The notes under the pieces are model-generated. The model was not told where the DNA came from. It was given only the letters and a program-made list of their open reading frames with translations, and ran no database searches. From Microbotryomycetes sp. JL201 (Eukaryota; Basidiomycota; Microbotryomycetes): DNA of 35,172 nucleotides. The stretch is from positions 1-35,172 of the forward strand of contig JAQYUZ010000073.1 of NCBI GenBank assembly GCA_033819885.1, read 5' to 3'. Below are positions 10,125 through 21,799 of the stretch, piece by piece. Position numbers and translations under genes: made by a program. How positions within the stretch are numbered: the stretch's first letter is position 1; each line of letters starts with the position of its first letter.

Positions 10125-11073
10125 GGTGGCGGACTATTGAATGGTGTGAGAAAAACAGCGTCAGTTGGTAAGCTAGCTTGTCCGTTCAGCTGATGTGTTG
10201 ATTATGATGTGCGAACTGAATTTGTGCCTTGTATATCATCGAAACATACTAACCGCAATCGGCGCTGTGTTCGCCACTGGCGGTTGAAAGACTAGGCGGC
10301 ACACGCATGCGCCGCACGCATTCACAACATGCCACCATTGCATGTTTCGCCGATCTGGCACTGGTTTAATCACCATGCGCTGTGGTTCATGATGCTACGA
10401 CGAGCTCGCGGGTTATTGCCCGGTCGAGCATAGCATCTCTACGGCAACAGCGGCTGCAAGACAGTCCAACCGACTTACTCGTCCTGCTTGTATGCCGAAG
10501 GTCGCAATCTGTAGCGCCGCGTCAGAGCTTCGGAACGTTGCGAGCGCTCGCGCCTCGAATGTTCGTCGCACGCCAAACGTAATGTGGTACGTCTGAGTGC
10601 GCTGGACTCTTGATCGACCGATCAAGCCGCCGCGAAAGTCGACCAAACTGAGCTCTGGTCCAGTTGTCGTAGCTTGGCAGAGTCCGTTCAAGGATCCGAG
10701 GATTTTCAGAGGAAATGTGCTGCGCACGATGGCGCGATCATTCTCAACGCGCCGCGGCTGATTTCCATTTGGCTGTCATGCGTTTCGAGCACGTTACAAG
10801 CAAGCTCAGCATTCCCAATGTTACCTTGTGCCAAGCGTTGAGGACACGACATGACGAGCACGTGACATGCTCGCGCGTCAACTCGGGCATCAAACGGCGC
10901 GGACATTGACACGAGTCGGAAGGATAATTCATGTTATGCCGGCAAAAACTCGTAGAGTGTTTCCGCGAGAGTCAGCAGGAGTGCTATTTTCCGCTCACGC
11001 TTGTCGGTCTATGACGGCGATCAGCTGCCGCGAAACTGAAACTAATCGCCGCTGGGCTCCGCTCTGTTTCTAG
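10125..11073. other. Intergenic/unresolved, likely 5' exons of the PPxY gene
   Basis: The downstream plus-strand membrane gene begins with a splice acceptor (TTTCTAG at 11067-11073), so exons upstream are expected here. Candidate coding stretches include a plus frame near 10790-10850 reading SIPNVTLCQA and one near 10945-11000. A competing minus frame at 10727-10413 is open for 104 codons. I could not connect any of them in phase with confidence. Confidence 0.4.
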
Positions 11074-11919
11074 ACTCAAAGTGGAACGACTCGTCCTTTT
11101 CTGTTCCTGAGAGCACAATGGCCGCAACGCCTACGAGTTTGGCATGGCTCCCAAGTGCCAGCACAGTGTCGACAGAGTCGCTGTCAATGAGCGCGACAGT
11201 GTGAGTGCGCACGGACCTGTGTGGGGCCACCGAAGGCTCCGATGAGCAGCGTCGACTTTCAGGCGCCAAACGAAAAGCCTTGCCTTGAAGGACAGCCTTG
11301 CTGACAATCATCTATGCACCCTTTGGTTAGATATTATGGCGCCGTTGGCGTTGCAGTGGCTCTGATACTCTTTGTAACGCTCGCGTTCGTAAGTTCCCAG
11401 CGCTGCCTCGAGCTCGCAATCTGAAACCGAAGTATTCGGTCAACGGGCCCGAATCAGATGGCCTATTCATGTCTGAATGCAAATCTTGTGGCAAGTATGC
11501 TAACACTCGTGCACCCTTCTGCGTTTGTCTTGCTGTCTCAGCGAATCATGTACATCCGGAGAGCACGACAAAAATCCGCCGACGAACGAGCCGACCTCGA
11601 GAGACGAGGAGAAGCGCAAGGCTTGCCAACATATAGCGAAACATGTGAGTCATCAGATTCGATCTGAAAGCAGTTTGCAACTTGGCATTGACGTTCGCGT
11701 CCCTTCTCCGCTATTCTAGCCTCGCCGTATACTCTATCTTATTTGCCAACCACCCCGCGTTTTCTCCGAGGCGGTGTCACGAGAGGCGCGCCGGACGCTC
11801 AAGGCCCAAATGGCGCATTGCAACTTCCTCCGCCGGCGGTCCTGTCTCCTCCGCGACATGGGGATGCGCAAGAGCCGTCGCCTCCTACCTATGATGGCCC
11901 GCCCAAATACGAGGAATGA
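11074..11919 (+). CDS. Single-pass membrane protein with PPTY and PPKY tail, 5' end unresolved
   Basis: Four exons join perfectly in phase: 11074-11200, 11331-11388, 11542-11644 and 11720-11919. The first encodes a Ser/Thr-rich stretch (STMAATPTSL, STVSTESLSMSATV) with an N-D-S sequon, suiting an extracellular domain. Next comes one span (GAVGVAVALILFVTLAF), then a basic cytosolic start (RIMYIRRARQK). The tail is Pro-rich and holds LPTY, PPTY and a terminal PPKYEE, the latter two being PY motifs for WW-domain ubiquitin ligases. The layout resembles yeast Rcr1/Rcr2-type or arrestin-independent Rsp5 adaptors, but there is no clear homology. A signal-peptide exon upstream is expected; alternatively translation starts at ATG 11123. 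The gene is the second of this architecture in the window. Confidence 0.65.
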
Positions 11920-12262
11920 CCTTTATTGAGATTCACTGATCCACCTTGATCCATACGGGCCGTCGCCTCGTTTGATAGTGAACCACCCATATGCTTTTGC
12001 TTGTCCCTGTCTTCATCTGTTGTCGTAACACTGTCTTGATATCAGTACCCAAAATAATGTGGTTCATTCTTGCGCTCGTGCTGGCGCTTATGCTCTGTGA
12101 ACGCTGAAATTGATTCCTCTCACTTTGCACCTTTTTGGGTGATTGCACGTCCAAGCTTGAGCAAAGAAAACTGCTGAATGCTATTTCCAAAGACGCGTCA
12201 CAACGTTGCTAACGGACGCTCCATAGGATACTCTTGATCCATCAAACACTACTCTCACGTCG

Positions 12263-12880
12263 TCAAGCCTTGTCCTTGCCGCTGATCGAGCTCTCGAGCG
12301 CCTTCGCGTCCTGTTCCAGCTTTGACAAGTGCGCTTTGCTCGCCTCGATCGACTTTTGCAGAGCCTTGAGCTTTTCCTTTTCTTGGTCGCGCATGTACAT
12401 GTCTTCAGCGGCCTTTTCGCGCTTGTTGAATGCGTCCTTGTCCGTGTTTGGGCCTTGATGATGGGGAGCTCTGCCGAGAGCAAAAAGCCAGTCAGTTGAT
12501 GCGTTCACTCGGCCGTTACATGAGAGCAGGCCGGATCCATTCTTATGCGCAGACAACGACCAAATGCAGGTGTGCAGACAATATCACATTGTCACGTTTG
12601 CTGGCGGCGTGGCCTCGTCTGCGTCTTGCCTCGCCTCGCGCCAAGCGTGACAGGTGCCCACAGTCCCAAAGTCAGGGAACTATAGTGACCTGTCGAGCTT
12701 GCTGGTGTGCAGCCGTGCGTGGCTGCCCCTGTGACATGCGAAGCGTGGCGCTTGCCCGCAATGCGATGACGTCTCTCGCATGCCGAGTGCTCACCGGACG
12801 GCCATGACTGTAGAGAAGCTGCGTCGTGCGACGACTTGGCGAGCAGCAGTGTTGCAAGAGGCGCGCAGAGACATGACCAT
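12263..12880 (-). CDS. INH1: Mitochondrial F1-ATPase inhibitor, IF1 family
   Basis: Exons 12880-12795 and 12470-12263 join in phase 2 across a 324-nt intron to 97 residues. Exon 1 is a clean presequence (SLRASCNTAARQVVARRSFS). Exon 2 carries the IF1 inhibitory core: AFNKREKAAEDMYMRDQEKE, followed by a Lys/Ala/Leu-rich helix (KLKALQKSIEASKAHLSKLE) that forms the dimerising coiled coil in this family. IF1 binds between alpha and beta subunits of F1 and blocks ATP hydrolysis when the matrix becomes acidic. ATG 12874 is in frame 6 nt later and may be used instead. It is head-to-head with the ATP synthase subunit h gene, 263 bp apart, so inhibitor and target may be co-regulated. Confidence 0.93.
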
Positions 12881-13143
12881 GTTTCGCAAAAGGATCTCGG
12901 ATTGGCGAGGAGGAGGAGAAGCTCGCGCGTCGGCACGGCGCCAGTCTGTTGTCGGCCGGCTGCGCACTCGCCGTGACAGAGCCATATCAATATGATATTT
13001 CAGATTTCAAAGCTGCACTGCTGCCAGACTGGGCCAGTGTCCGAGTGCTGCCGTGCATGGTCTTTCGCCTGGGCCTCCTATTTGCGTTGGAGCGTGTGCG
13101 TGGCCACTGATCGACCGCGTCCCCTTCGTCCCAGCCGCCCCCA
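12881..13143. promoter_or_regulatory. Shared divergent promoter of IF1 and ATP14
   Basis: The 263-bp gap between two divergent start codons must hold both promoters. ATTGG at 12901-12905 is a CCAAT pentamer on the minus strand, 21 nt before the IF1 start. CCAAT at 13141-13145 overlaps the ATP14 start and is probably chance. No TATA box is clear. Confidence 0.45.
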
Positions 13144-14156
13144 ATGTTCGCTCGCAGGGTCGTTCAGATTGTGAGCAGAGCTGTGTCTTGGCTAGAGCCG
13201 TGACCTCGAGGGCGTACTGACCGTGTGTCTGCCTTAAACGCATGTGCGTTGCCGTCCACAGTCGCGACCGGTTGCGCGCCAGTTCTCGGCTCAGGCCGTC
13301 GTCCGCAAGGGTCAGTCTTGATGTCGTTACTAGAGCGGTCTCGTTTGATGCCGTGCGCCGTCTGTTGTGCGCGCTCGCCGGTTTCCGTCGTCGCCCGGGC
13401 TTTTTCGCGTCCTCGATGTACTCGGTTGACCACGGCCGCCATCGTGCATGTCTTGGGCCATAGCTGACAGTCTCTTGTTATTGTCGCCAACAGACTTTGT
13501 CCAAGAGCTGTACCTGAAGGAGCTCAAGGCGTACAAGCCTTCAACAAACGTGCGTCCCACCACGCGTCCCACCACGCCAAGGCCCGCATGCGGATCCGCG
13601 TGCACGCTGCTTCGGCATTCCTACATGAGCTGACTGCTGCTTTGTCTGCTTGTGACTCTTGCCGCAAACAGGCCGCTGCCCAGGCTGGCGCCGTCAAGTC
13701 CTACTCGACCCCGTCTGCACCAAAGGCCCCAGAAGTTCCAGACTCGGCCGCGCTTGCAAAGGACCTCGAGTCTTATGACGCGTAAGCCTTTCTTTCCCCG
13801 TCCAGCTCGATTGAGTATGCAAGCGGCCCCCTTGCCGCCACGCGACCTGCGCGCATCAATCGCAAGCGAAGAAGAAACTCGGCACGCGCTCACTTCCGGC
13901 TCATGTCGCCATGAACTGACACTGTTTCTCTTTTTTTGACTTTATATTTGCTTGCTCGCGCTCTCGTCACCGTTTCTTGGCAAATTTGGTCGCACAACTT
14001 CGTAATTGGATTGACTCGGACGTCGATAGCGCTGCCGTCCCTGTCGATGCGCCCAAAGCATCTTCTGCTGCCGCTGGCGAGGGTGAGGAGGCTGGCGACG
14101 CGGACGCATACCTCGAGTTGTGCGAGGCCGACGTCAAGGTCGAGGCCAAGCACTAG
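13144..14156 (+). CDS. ATP14: ATP synthase subunit h (F-type, peripheral stalk)
   Basis: Five exons, 13144-13170, 13262-13310, 13494-13549, 13672-13781 and 14030-14156, join in phase to 122 residues, close to yeast Atp14. Residues 1-25 form a presequence (MFARRVVQI, SRPVARQFSAQ). The conserved core is DFVQELYLKELKAYKPS, matching the family's QDLYLRELK pattern. The rest is Ala/Pro/Glu-rich and acidic, also as in Atp14. Subunit h is part of the mitochondrial peripheral stalk, equivalent to mammalian F6. The final acceptor (GATAG, 14029) was chosen because it is the first AG that keeps the frame, after an unusually long stretch free of AG. Intron 3 holds a short tandem duplication of CGTCCCACCACG. 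Confidence 0.85.
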
Positions 14157-14818
14157 ATTTCGCACAGGCAGTCGCATATTTGAGACTCCGCCATGGGTTG
14201 CGCTACTCAGTGGAGCAGGCAGAGGCTGTCTGGACAGGTGCTTTTGTAGATCAGCGAGCAGATTTTGATGCAAAAAGAAAAGAAATCAGACCCGCCAAAT
14301 CTCCTGCAAACTTGCACTTGCCCTTTAAAGGGCGTCTCTGTTAGCAAGGGCGCAACTCCATCACGTACACATGAACACGGTCGGCATAAATGTGATGCGA
14401 AGCGTCGCGAGCCCGTCGTTTGTTTCTCGTTCCTCGTTCGTCTCTCGTTCCGTAGCAGTGCTTGCGCTTGCTCATCCTGCCGGCAGTCAGTCATCGTTTC
14501 ACCAGGACTGCGCTTTTCGATTCACCAATAGCCTTTGTAGGGGCCTTGTAACGCAGACCGGGGAGAGCGAGAGAGCACGTGACCTCGGCGCTGCAGAGTC
14601 ACCTCAAAGGTAAGCCCATCGTCGCATATTGGGATGACGTCGATCGCAGATTCTTGGAGGCATCTTTGGCTGCGCTCATGGCTTTCGTCACTGCCTACAC
14701 GTTCGGCATCGTTCAGCTTCAGGGCACGAGGATCATCCCTAGCGCCACAAAACACGACAAGTATACCGGGACACAAAGTCGAGACTGATTGCAGCTCTCA
14801 ATTCGCACGCAGAAGGCC
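14157..14818. other. Intergenic between ATP14 and GAA1
   Basis: No gene recognised. A donor (GGTAAGCCC near 14608) and an acceptor (GACTGATTGCAG ending 14792) with an upstream branch-like CTGAT suggest a 5'-UTR intron of GAA1. TC-rich repeats (CGTTTGTTTCTCGTTCCTCG) lie at 14415-14450. Confidence 0.45.
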
Positions 14819-17167
14819 ATGACGGCCGTTGCGGCAAAGCTCAGGGCCGCGATCGCTCCTGGGGCCGACATGTACTCGAGAACAAAAAAATCGCTTGTCA
14901 GGAGAGAAAAAATCATGCGGACCGTCAATCACCTGCTGCCTGTTCTCGGCAATGTGCTTGTCGTGATTGGTCTGGCGTATCTCGTCGTCTTGCCCCATCC
15001 AGCTCTCGGCCGAAGGCACTACATAAGCGAGAACGCGCTGCAGCCTGCGCAGGTCAGTCTCCAGCGCCCACACAGATCATGACGAAAATTGAGCATATGG
15101 GTGACGTGGAAAAAAGGTCAACACGTACTGGAATTGGGCCGATGTGCACGTCGCAGACCTGTTTGCGGACGACGTGGCCGCGTGGGTCGAAAGGAACTTG
15201 ACGTCGGATCAGTATGTTGCCTCGATGTGCAGTCCAGTGCCCGGCTGTTGATATCGGCTTCATTTCCTCGAGGCGGTCGCGCGAAATGACGAATGCGTTT
15301 CACAAGCTTGGTCTCCCGAGCGCCACCCAGACGTACGCCTTCAAGCTCGGAAACGGCAGGGTCGGTCGTGCACTCTGACCGTAGCTATCGCCTCACACTT
15401 GCTCATGCGGCATTTGCAGGCCATCGCGGGAACTAATGCATACGCCATTTTCCAAGCCCCAAAAACGGACGGGGTCGAGGCCATGGTACTCTCTGCTTCC
15501 TGGCTCAGTCGAGAGAAAGACCAGTCGGGACGTCGTCGAATCAACTATCGAGGCATCTCAACCGTGCTTTCCATGGCAAATTACCTCAAAAGTGAGAACA
15601 CCTGCGAGCGACAGGTTACGAAGCGGGCCTGATCCTCTCATTCTAGAATCGTCGTACTGGTCGAAAGACATTGTATTTTTGCTTTCGGATGGCTATCTTG
15701 ACGGCACTCAAGCTTGGCTCGACGCGTTCCACGGTTACAAGCAATCTAGTCAGTTTCAAACCATTGACAATCCGGAACAGACACTGAAAGGTTACATCAG
15801 ATCTTGTTGCAGACTCTCTGTCCTTGTCCACAGGTGGAATCTGGGCCGCTCTCAACGTCGACTACCCGCATCACTCGTTTTCGCACATCGGCTTGTTTTA
15901 CGGTGCGCCGAGTACAAGCTGTTTGTCCAGGACGCGAATTGACATTGCACTGCAGAGGGCACGAATGGTCACTTGACGAACCTAGACTTTGTCAATTCGG
16001 CAACATCTATTCTCAAGCACATTGGTGTGCCGGTCGTCCTGCACTCGGACGTTTCATTCACTTCTGGCGAGTTTGGTTTGAATGCGCTCGCCGCTGTCCC
16101 AGATCCGGCCCGCAAACTCTTTGACAACGGTCCGACGATGGACTTTGTTCGCTCAAGTCTCAACATGGCTCGACAGCTCTGCATTTGTGCTCTGGGCGCG
16201 CCAGCAGGTCCCGAAGGTCTCTATGGCAAGTACCGCATCGATGCCTTGACGTTCTTTGGCGTTCCTGCCGACGGCCCCCATGGATTTCACGCGCTTGGAA
16301 GGTTGGACCAGGAGATTCAGCATCAAGTCGCTACCGACGCTGACGCGATCTTGCGGCGCAGGGCAATCGAGTCAATGTTTCGCTCGCTCAATAACCTTCT
16401 TGAGCGTTTCCATCAATCCTTCTTCTTGTACATCATGACGTCGACCGACACTTTCGTCACAGTCGGCAACTATTTAGCTTCGCCGATCCTAGTTGGCGCT
16501 GGTCTGACCCTTCACGGCTTGGCAACGTGGTCGAGCACACAGATGGCGGGATGCGCTCGGCCAGTGACACTGGCCCTCGCCATCATCGCATCAACACACG
16601 TGCTTGGCGCGCTTGCCTTCTTTGGATGGTTGAACGCTCCAATAAAATCATTTGAACCGGTACGCATGGCCCTTCCCCGCCCGAGCGACTCTCGTACTGA
16701 CGCAGATTCCTGTCTTGCAGATCAGTCTTCTTGACAGCGTCATTCTGCTCATGATGGGTGCTCCGTTCATTCTGAAAGCCTTGCCACCGCCGATCGTTTC
16801 GGGCCACGCCCTTTCGCGCATGCTGCTGTCTTTCACGCTGTTACTGGCGGGTCTCGCTCTGTCCATCGTTGCGACGCTCAATTTTGGCGCCGCCGTAGCG
16901 CTATCACTCGCTCTACCATGCCCATTATTGCTCGCGTTACACATCAGCAAGCGTCCGCAGCGGACGACTTTCGGTCAAGTGCTCGTATCAGCCAGCTTGC
17001 CGATGACGCTCAAGCTGGTGCAGGTGAGCGCACCAACTCTTTTTAAGCAAGGCGCGCATTCGACGATGAATGACTGGCACGTAGCCGGCAACTGGAGCCT
17101 GCCTTTATTCTTCGTCGTTGCCGTACCTCTGTGCTCTCAGGCGGCCATCGCCGCTGCCTTGTTGTAA
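14819..17167 (+). CDS. GAA1: GPI transamidase subunit Gaa1
   Basis: Eight exons fit in phase: 14819-15052, 15117-15211, 15273-15360, 15420-15591, 15647-15748, 15834-15902, 15956-16659 and 16721-17167, giving 636 residues, the usual length. An N-terminal span (LPVLGNVLVVIGLAYLVVLP) precedes the signature YISENALQP. The luminal domain shows TDGVEAMVLSASW, INYRGISTVL, WSKDIVFLLSDGYLDG, GGIWAALNVDYP and RSLNNLLERFHQSFFLYIM, all typical of Gaa1. Several membrane spans follow. Gaa1 is a metallopeptidase-like ER subunit that helps form the amide bond between substrate and GPI anchor. A donor-like GTGAGC at 17024 is not used: removing it would wreck the conserved C-terminal span (NWSLPLFFVVAVPLC). 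Confidence 0.95.
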
Positions 17168-17203
17168 CTTGTTGAAAAACTTTGATATGGCACAAAAGAC
17201 AAA

Positions 17204-20200
17204 TTACTTGATTTCCTGTTCTCTAGCCTTGTCGAGTGCCCCATGAACGGCTTCGTAATAGTCGCCAAGCAAAGCGCGTGATGCTTGGACAACCGGATCG
17301 GGTACCGCTTTACGTACAATGTTCTCTCGGTCCGAGGTTTTCGCCGTCTTGCCATCAAACTCGCTCGCCGTCCTGCTCTTCGCTCTAAACAAACCGCCAC
17401 CGCCCGAACTCTTGGCAGCCTTCTTCTTGGCCTGATCCTTCTTGTACTGCTCTAGCTTGCGTTTCTCCCAAGGTGCAACGGCCTCAACTTCGGGTTCGGC
17501 GAACCAAGCCCACGAGAAACCTTCCTCGCCAAGTCGACGTTCAACGAGTACGTCTTTGAGATCCCAATCTTGACAGATCAGATCTTCATACAATTCGTCT
17601 CTATCCAACGAGTCTGCAGCAAACAAGCCGTCGACTTCGGCCAGATCAATGCGCAAACAAATGTCAAAGAATGCTTTGCGGTTTTTTGTCCAGCGTGCGA
17701 GTTGACGAGCTTCGTCGAGAACTGCCTGTTGCTGTTCGGGTCTTTGCCGCGACAACAGACCATCAAAATCGACATTTGCTCTGGTCGAGCTGCCCGATCC
17801 AGACTGAGCGCCTGGTTTGCCTGACTTGTGCGACGATACGGACGACCGTCGTTTTTGAGGTCCGACAGGTGGAATGCCATTGTTGATGAAGGAGAGGCCA
17901 GATCTTGACCACTCGACGAGAGGATCGAGAAGAGTACCCCCGTTGCTAGCCTATCAAATACGCGATCGTCAGCGCCTCTACAACCCGGCTTCATTCGTCC
18001 TCGTCGAGCCGTACAATCTCGTGCATCAAAAAGTACAAGCTCTGATCATGCCTGGCAGTGAGCTTGATAAAGTCGGATGGCCCTATTCACCGGACTCCGA
18101 TTAGGCCTGTACGCATTACTGCAATGCCACGCGCTCACTATTGTTTTCAGAGTAGCCCGTCTTGATTAAGTCATCGAGGAACGCTTGCAAATCACCCAAA
18201 CGAGCTGCGAGGTTGGAAGCGTTGGCAACTTTGTAGATCGTGTTGTAAAAAACAGCGATCGATTCGTGCAATGCTCGAGGTGTGTTTGGCTCCATAACGA
18301 CGGCGACGACCTGCTCGCGATCTCGTTTGCGGCAAAGGGCACTGAGATCCGACAGTCAAGTTGAGTTGCGATATCAACTGTTGCATGATACTTACGCGAG
18401 GCAGTTCTTGAGATCGATGAAGCGCGACACGCTGCCCGACTGCTTTGAATTGTTCGAGCCTTTGCGCTCCCAACGGTCATACTCCTTTGCCCACTCCTGC
18501 ACAGTGTCGGCTTCCCGACTATTGCCGAGCTCGCGCACAATTGTCACGACAATGTCCTCGCCTTCCTCGTCTGTAAAGTCTGTCAGTGTCTGTACGCAAT
18601 AGAACGTGCGCGACCGAGATAGTGACTCACCAGCGAGCGCACGGATCCTTTGTCTTTGCATGTAGCTTGTATAGACGTGCCGCTCGAGCACATTGCACAT
18701 TGACTCGTCTCCGACGCGACTGCGGGCCTCCGCGACAAGCTTCTTTTGAGTCTTTATCTGACTGTTGCAAATGATTTGAAAGATGCTAGAGGAAACAGCA
18801 TGAGTTTGCGTACTCTCGGTATGTTCAGGTCACTTACCGCTGAAAGAGTGAAGGCTGGCCAGCTGGCTGACCAAGGATGATTTGAACAATGGCGCGGATT
18901 GCTAATGTTGGGTTGACCAAGCTAAGACCCAACTTGAGAGCGCCATATGGCACGAGATCGTGAAAGCTGTAAGCCACGTCAGCTTCACCCTTCAATCAAT
19001 ACCACTGGAACGCTGCCGCACCTTTTGAGAAGACCCAGCAGCTCCTCGCCTGTCGATGATCCAACGAAGAAATAGCTTTGGAGAGCCGCTCGTCAGGCGC
19101 TGCGTCAGGGTTCTGGGCTGGTGACTTACTGGAGCGCGTACGCCACCCATATACTTGCCCACTTCTCCGCATCTTGATATTGCGGCGGCAACGCTTTGAT
19201 CGTAGCCGTCTTTCTCAAAACAGCAATCGATTTGTCCAGCTCGGCTGCAACGATTGTCAGTGCTGCGAAATGAAAAAACGGAAACCCATACCCACATCCT
19301 TCAATTAAAGCCGACCTGTACAGAGTCCACGTAGTACGAAGAGTTTTTCCACGTTGACCGATCTTGACCCATTTCTGTCGCTCCTCTTCGGCTGCGTCTT
19401 CTTCCCTTTCGCCTCGTTCGACCCAGTCTTCCAATTCTTCAGCATCCACGTCCTCTGCGCTACCGAGCAGGAATGCTTCAAGCTTGTTGCGTGCATCGAG
19501 CAGCAGGTTTGTATCGTCAGTTACGCCTTCGGGAGGAGCACTGAGCGAAATGATCAGTGACCTCATGTACTGCTGCAGCCGAGCGCGAGGAGGCGCGCTG
19601 GTACCGCGCGGCGTGCGTGGGAAAAGCGGAAGCTCGAGCTCATGCTTCGGGTCTATCGCTTCGAGGGTGTCGCGCAATTTGGTAAAGTCGCTTAGCCGAC
19701 GCGAAACAAGGTACGTCGGATTTGGATCAACGACCAGCACACGAGATACAATCAAGTAGGTCTGTTGGTGCTCGTTATGTTAGGTTGTCGCACGTGCTGT
19801 AAGATATTTGGCTGCAAACCCACAGGCTCGCGCTTATGCGTCTCTTCAGAAACAATCGCCGTCCAAGCTGTGTAACCAGGCTCGTAATCAGGGAACCACG
19901 AGAACCACATTGCGTCCATAGAGCCAGGGACCAGATGATCGATTCGCCGCATCATAGCCATCGTTGGCCGAGCTGGACCTTGCCGACCGAGCGGTGGTAG
20001 ACACGTACTCGTGTACGTGCCGACGATGCGCGTGAGTCCCATAGCCAACAGTTTCCTGCAGGCCGGACGTGAGCTTTCTGCAGAGATCAGACATTGCTTG
20101 TACCCACCTCTTTGTGACTTCGGCTCGCTCCAATGTCGTCGACAAATCTTTTTCAGTGAACGAGTCCCAGAAAACTTGAATATGATCGGTCCAGTAATTG

Positions 20201-21653
20201 CGTTTTGCGCCATTAAGAGGCGGTAGATTATAAATGAATCTCCAGTAGAGGTACCGCAACACAGGTGACGACACGAGCTCGTCTTCGTGCCACTCAAAGT
20301 CCTCGTAACCGGGCTGAGGGCCTTTCGGTCCAGAGAAGCGGGAGAGCAGCCCACCCTTGTCTTGCACAAACTTGAGCCGAGAGTTCGGACCATTCGGGTG
20401 CGACAAGAACGGGTAGCCGTAAGCTGCGAGTTGGCCAACCTTTGACAGCGCCGATCCCTCATGAGACATCTGAAGACTGGAAATACGGCCAGAAAGTCAG
20501 TGCTTTGTCACAAATGCGCAAGTCAATTAAGGACTCGCTTGACAAAAATGCGATTGAGATAGTGCCGATCGTGTGGCGTAAGTTCAAGTCCAACGCCTTC
20601 GCCATCTGTATCCTTTCGTCGCATTGCGCCTCCTTTCTTCCTGTGTTTGCCGTGCAAAGAATTGTGCTTCTCCAGCGTCTTCCGATCGTCGTCGGAATCC
20701 CACTTGGCTTCCAGAGGCGGAGCCGCGACGATGCTGCCACGTCGACTTGCAGATGTTGTTGTTGAGCGAACACTGCGAGGTCGAGAAGGACCATCGCTTT
20801 GGGCGTACTGAGATGCTGCAGCCGCGGCCATGCCGCCACCCACGGTCGCGCCGGCCATCGTAGCCTTCATCGACCCCGCCGTGTCTCTGCGAGGCCTCGA
20901 TTGAGAGCGTTCTCGAGGCTCATCATAGTCTTGCAAGCGGGTTTGCGACTGTGACCTCTCTCTTGCGCGCGATGGAGGACGTTGCAGCCGGGAGCCGGAC
21001 TTGACAGAGTTCGAGCGACTTGGAACGCGACGGAGCTCGTAGTCCTGCTCCGCTCTCGACTCTGGTCTTGAGGTCCGAGAAGCGCGAGACGAAGACCTGC
21101 GTAAAACTGCCGGACGCTCTTTCACGGGCGAGCTGGGTGGCGACGGCGACGCGGGCTTTTGCTGAGACAGGCTCTTTCGTCTCAGCTTGCGGGGCTCGCT
21201 CGACTTTGGAGTAACTGAAGCGGAGGCTGTGCCAATGGCAGTATTCCTTCTGTTGTCCTTTGACGTGACGCTCGATTCCGGCGATGTTGCAGACGTTGAC
21301 TTGGTCGAAGGCAGCTTGTACGAAGCGGGAAGCATGTAGGCTGCAGTCGCAGCTGCAGCTCCTGTGGCTGCACCTATGATGCCGTTTCGCTTGGCAGGTT
21401 CTGCCTTGTTGGACTTGGTTGTCGGCGCCGGAACAGTGTCGGAATCTTGGTCGCTGTCTTGGCTGCCACCATCGTCATCGTCTGTTTCATCTTGAGCACT
21501 TGACGCGTTTTGTTTGCGACCGTGGAGAGGCCTGTTTGCATCTTTGGGGTTCAAGGAAGGAGAAGCCGGTGGCGACGCGAGACTGCTTGGGCGTGAGCCA
21601 CGCCTGTAGTCGATAATATCTGGAGAGTCTATAGCGCCGGACGAGGACTGCAT
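17204..21653 (-). CDS. PX-domain protein with PX-associated and DUF3818-type regions
   Basis: About twelve exons give roughly 1,280 residues. Exon 21653-20535 (373 codons) is a disordered, Ser/Pro/Arg-rich extension ending in the PX-associated start LTPHDRHYLNRIFVKR. Exons 20469-20108 and 20055-19824 continue that domain (YGYPFLSHP, LRYLYWRFIYNLPPLNGAKR, KLLAMGLTRIVGTYTS). Exon 19761-19296 holds the phosphoinositide-binding PX domain (LIVSRVLVVDPNPTYLVSRR, LPLFPRTPRG, RLQQYMRSLI). Later exons (about 19244-17961) carry the helical C-terminal region (HDLVPYGALKLGLSLVNP, DFIKLTARHDQSLYFLMHE), and the last runs to 17204. The layout matches yeast YPR097W and its fungal relatives, proposed to act in membrane lipid distribution. 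Exon boundaries between 19075 and 17950 are approximate. The ATG at 21653 sits in a sequence that also reads as an acceptor (TATGCAG), so an upstream exon is possible. Confidence 0.82.
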
Positions 21654-21799
21654 ACAGACAGCATGAAACTGTCAGCCGCTCTGCGACGAGAAGGGGACAG
21701 CGATCAAAGTCCGAGAACTGACAATCACGTGCCGATCCGTTTGAGATGTTTTCGAGTGCAAACCCATTTCGCGCCTTTGCTGTCTTTAACAACGTGCCA

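Noticed and set aside
11042-11311. 89-codon minus ORF starting at 11311
   Set aside because: It is antisense to the Ser/Thr-rich exon of the PPxY gene, whose splices match in phase; its start would abut the opposing gene.
12471-12794. snoRNA or other ncRNA inside the long IF1 intron
   Set aside because: I looked for C/D (TGATGA/CTGA) and H/ACA-like boxes and found no convincing pair.
17024-17084. GTGAGC...CACGTAG as an extra intron in GAA1
   Set aside because: Its 61-nt removal shifts the frame and destroys the conserved C-terminal membrane span.
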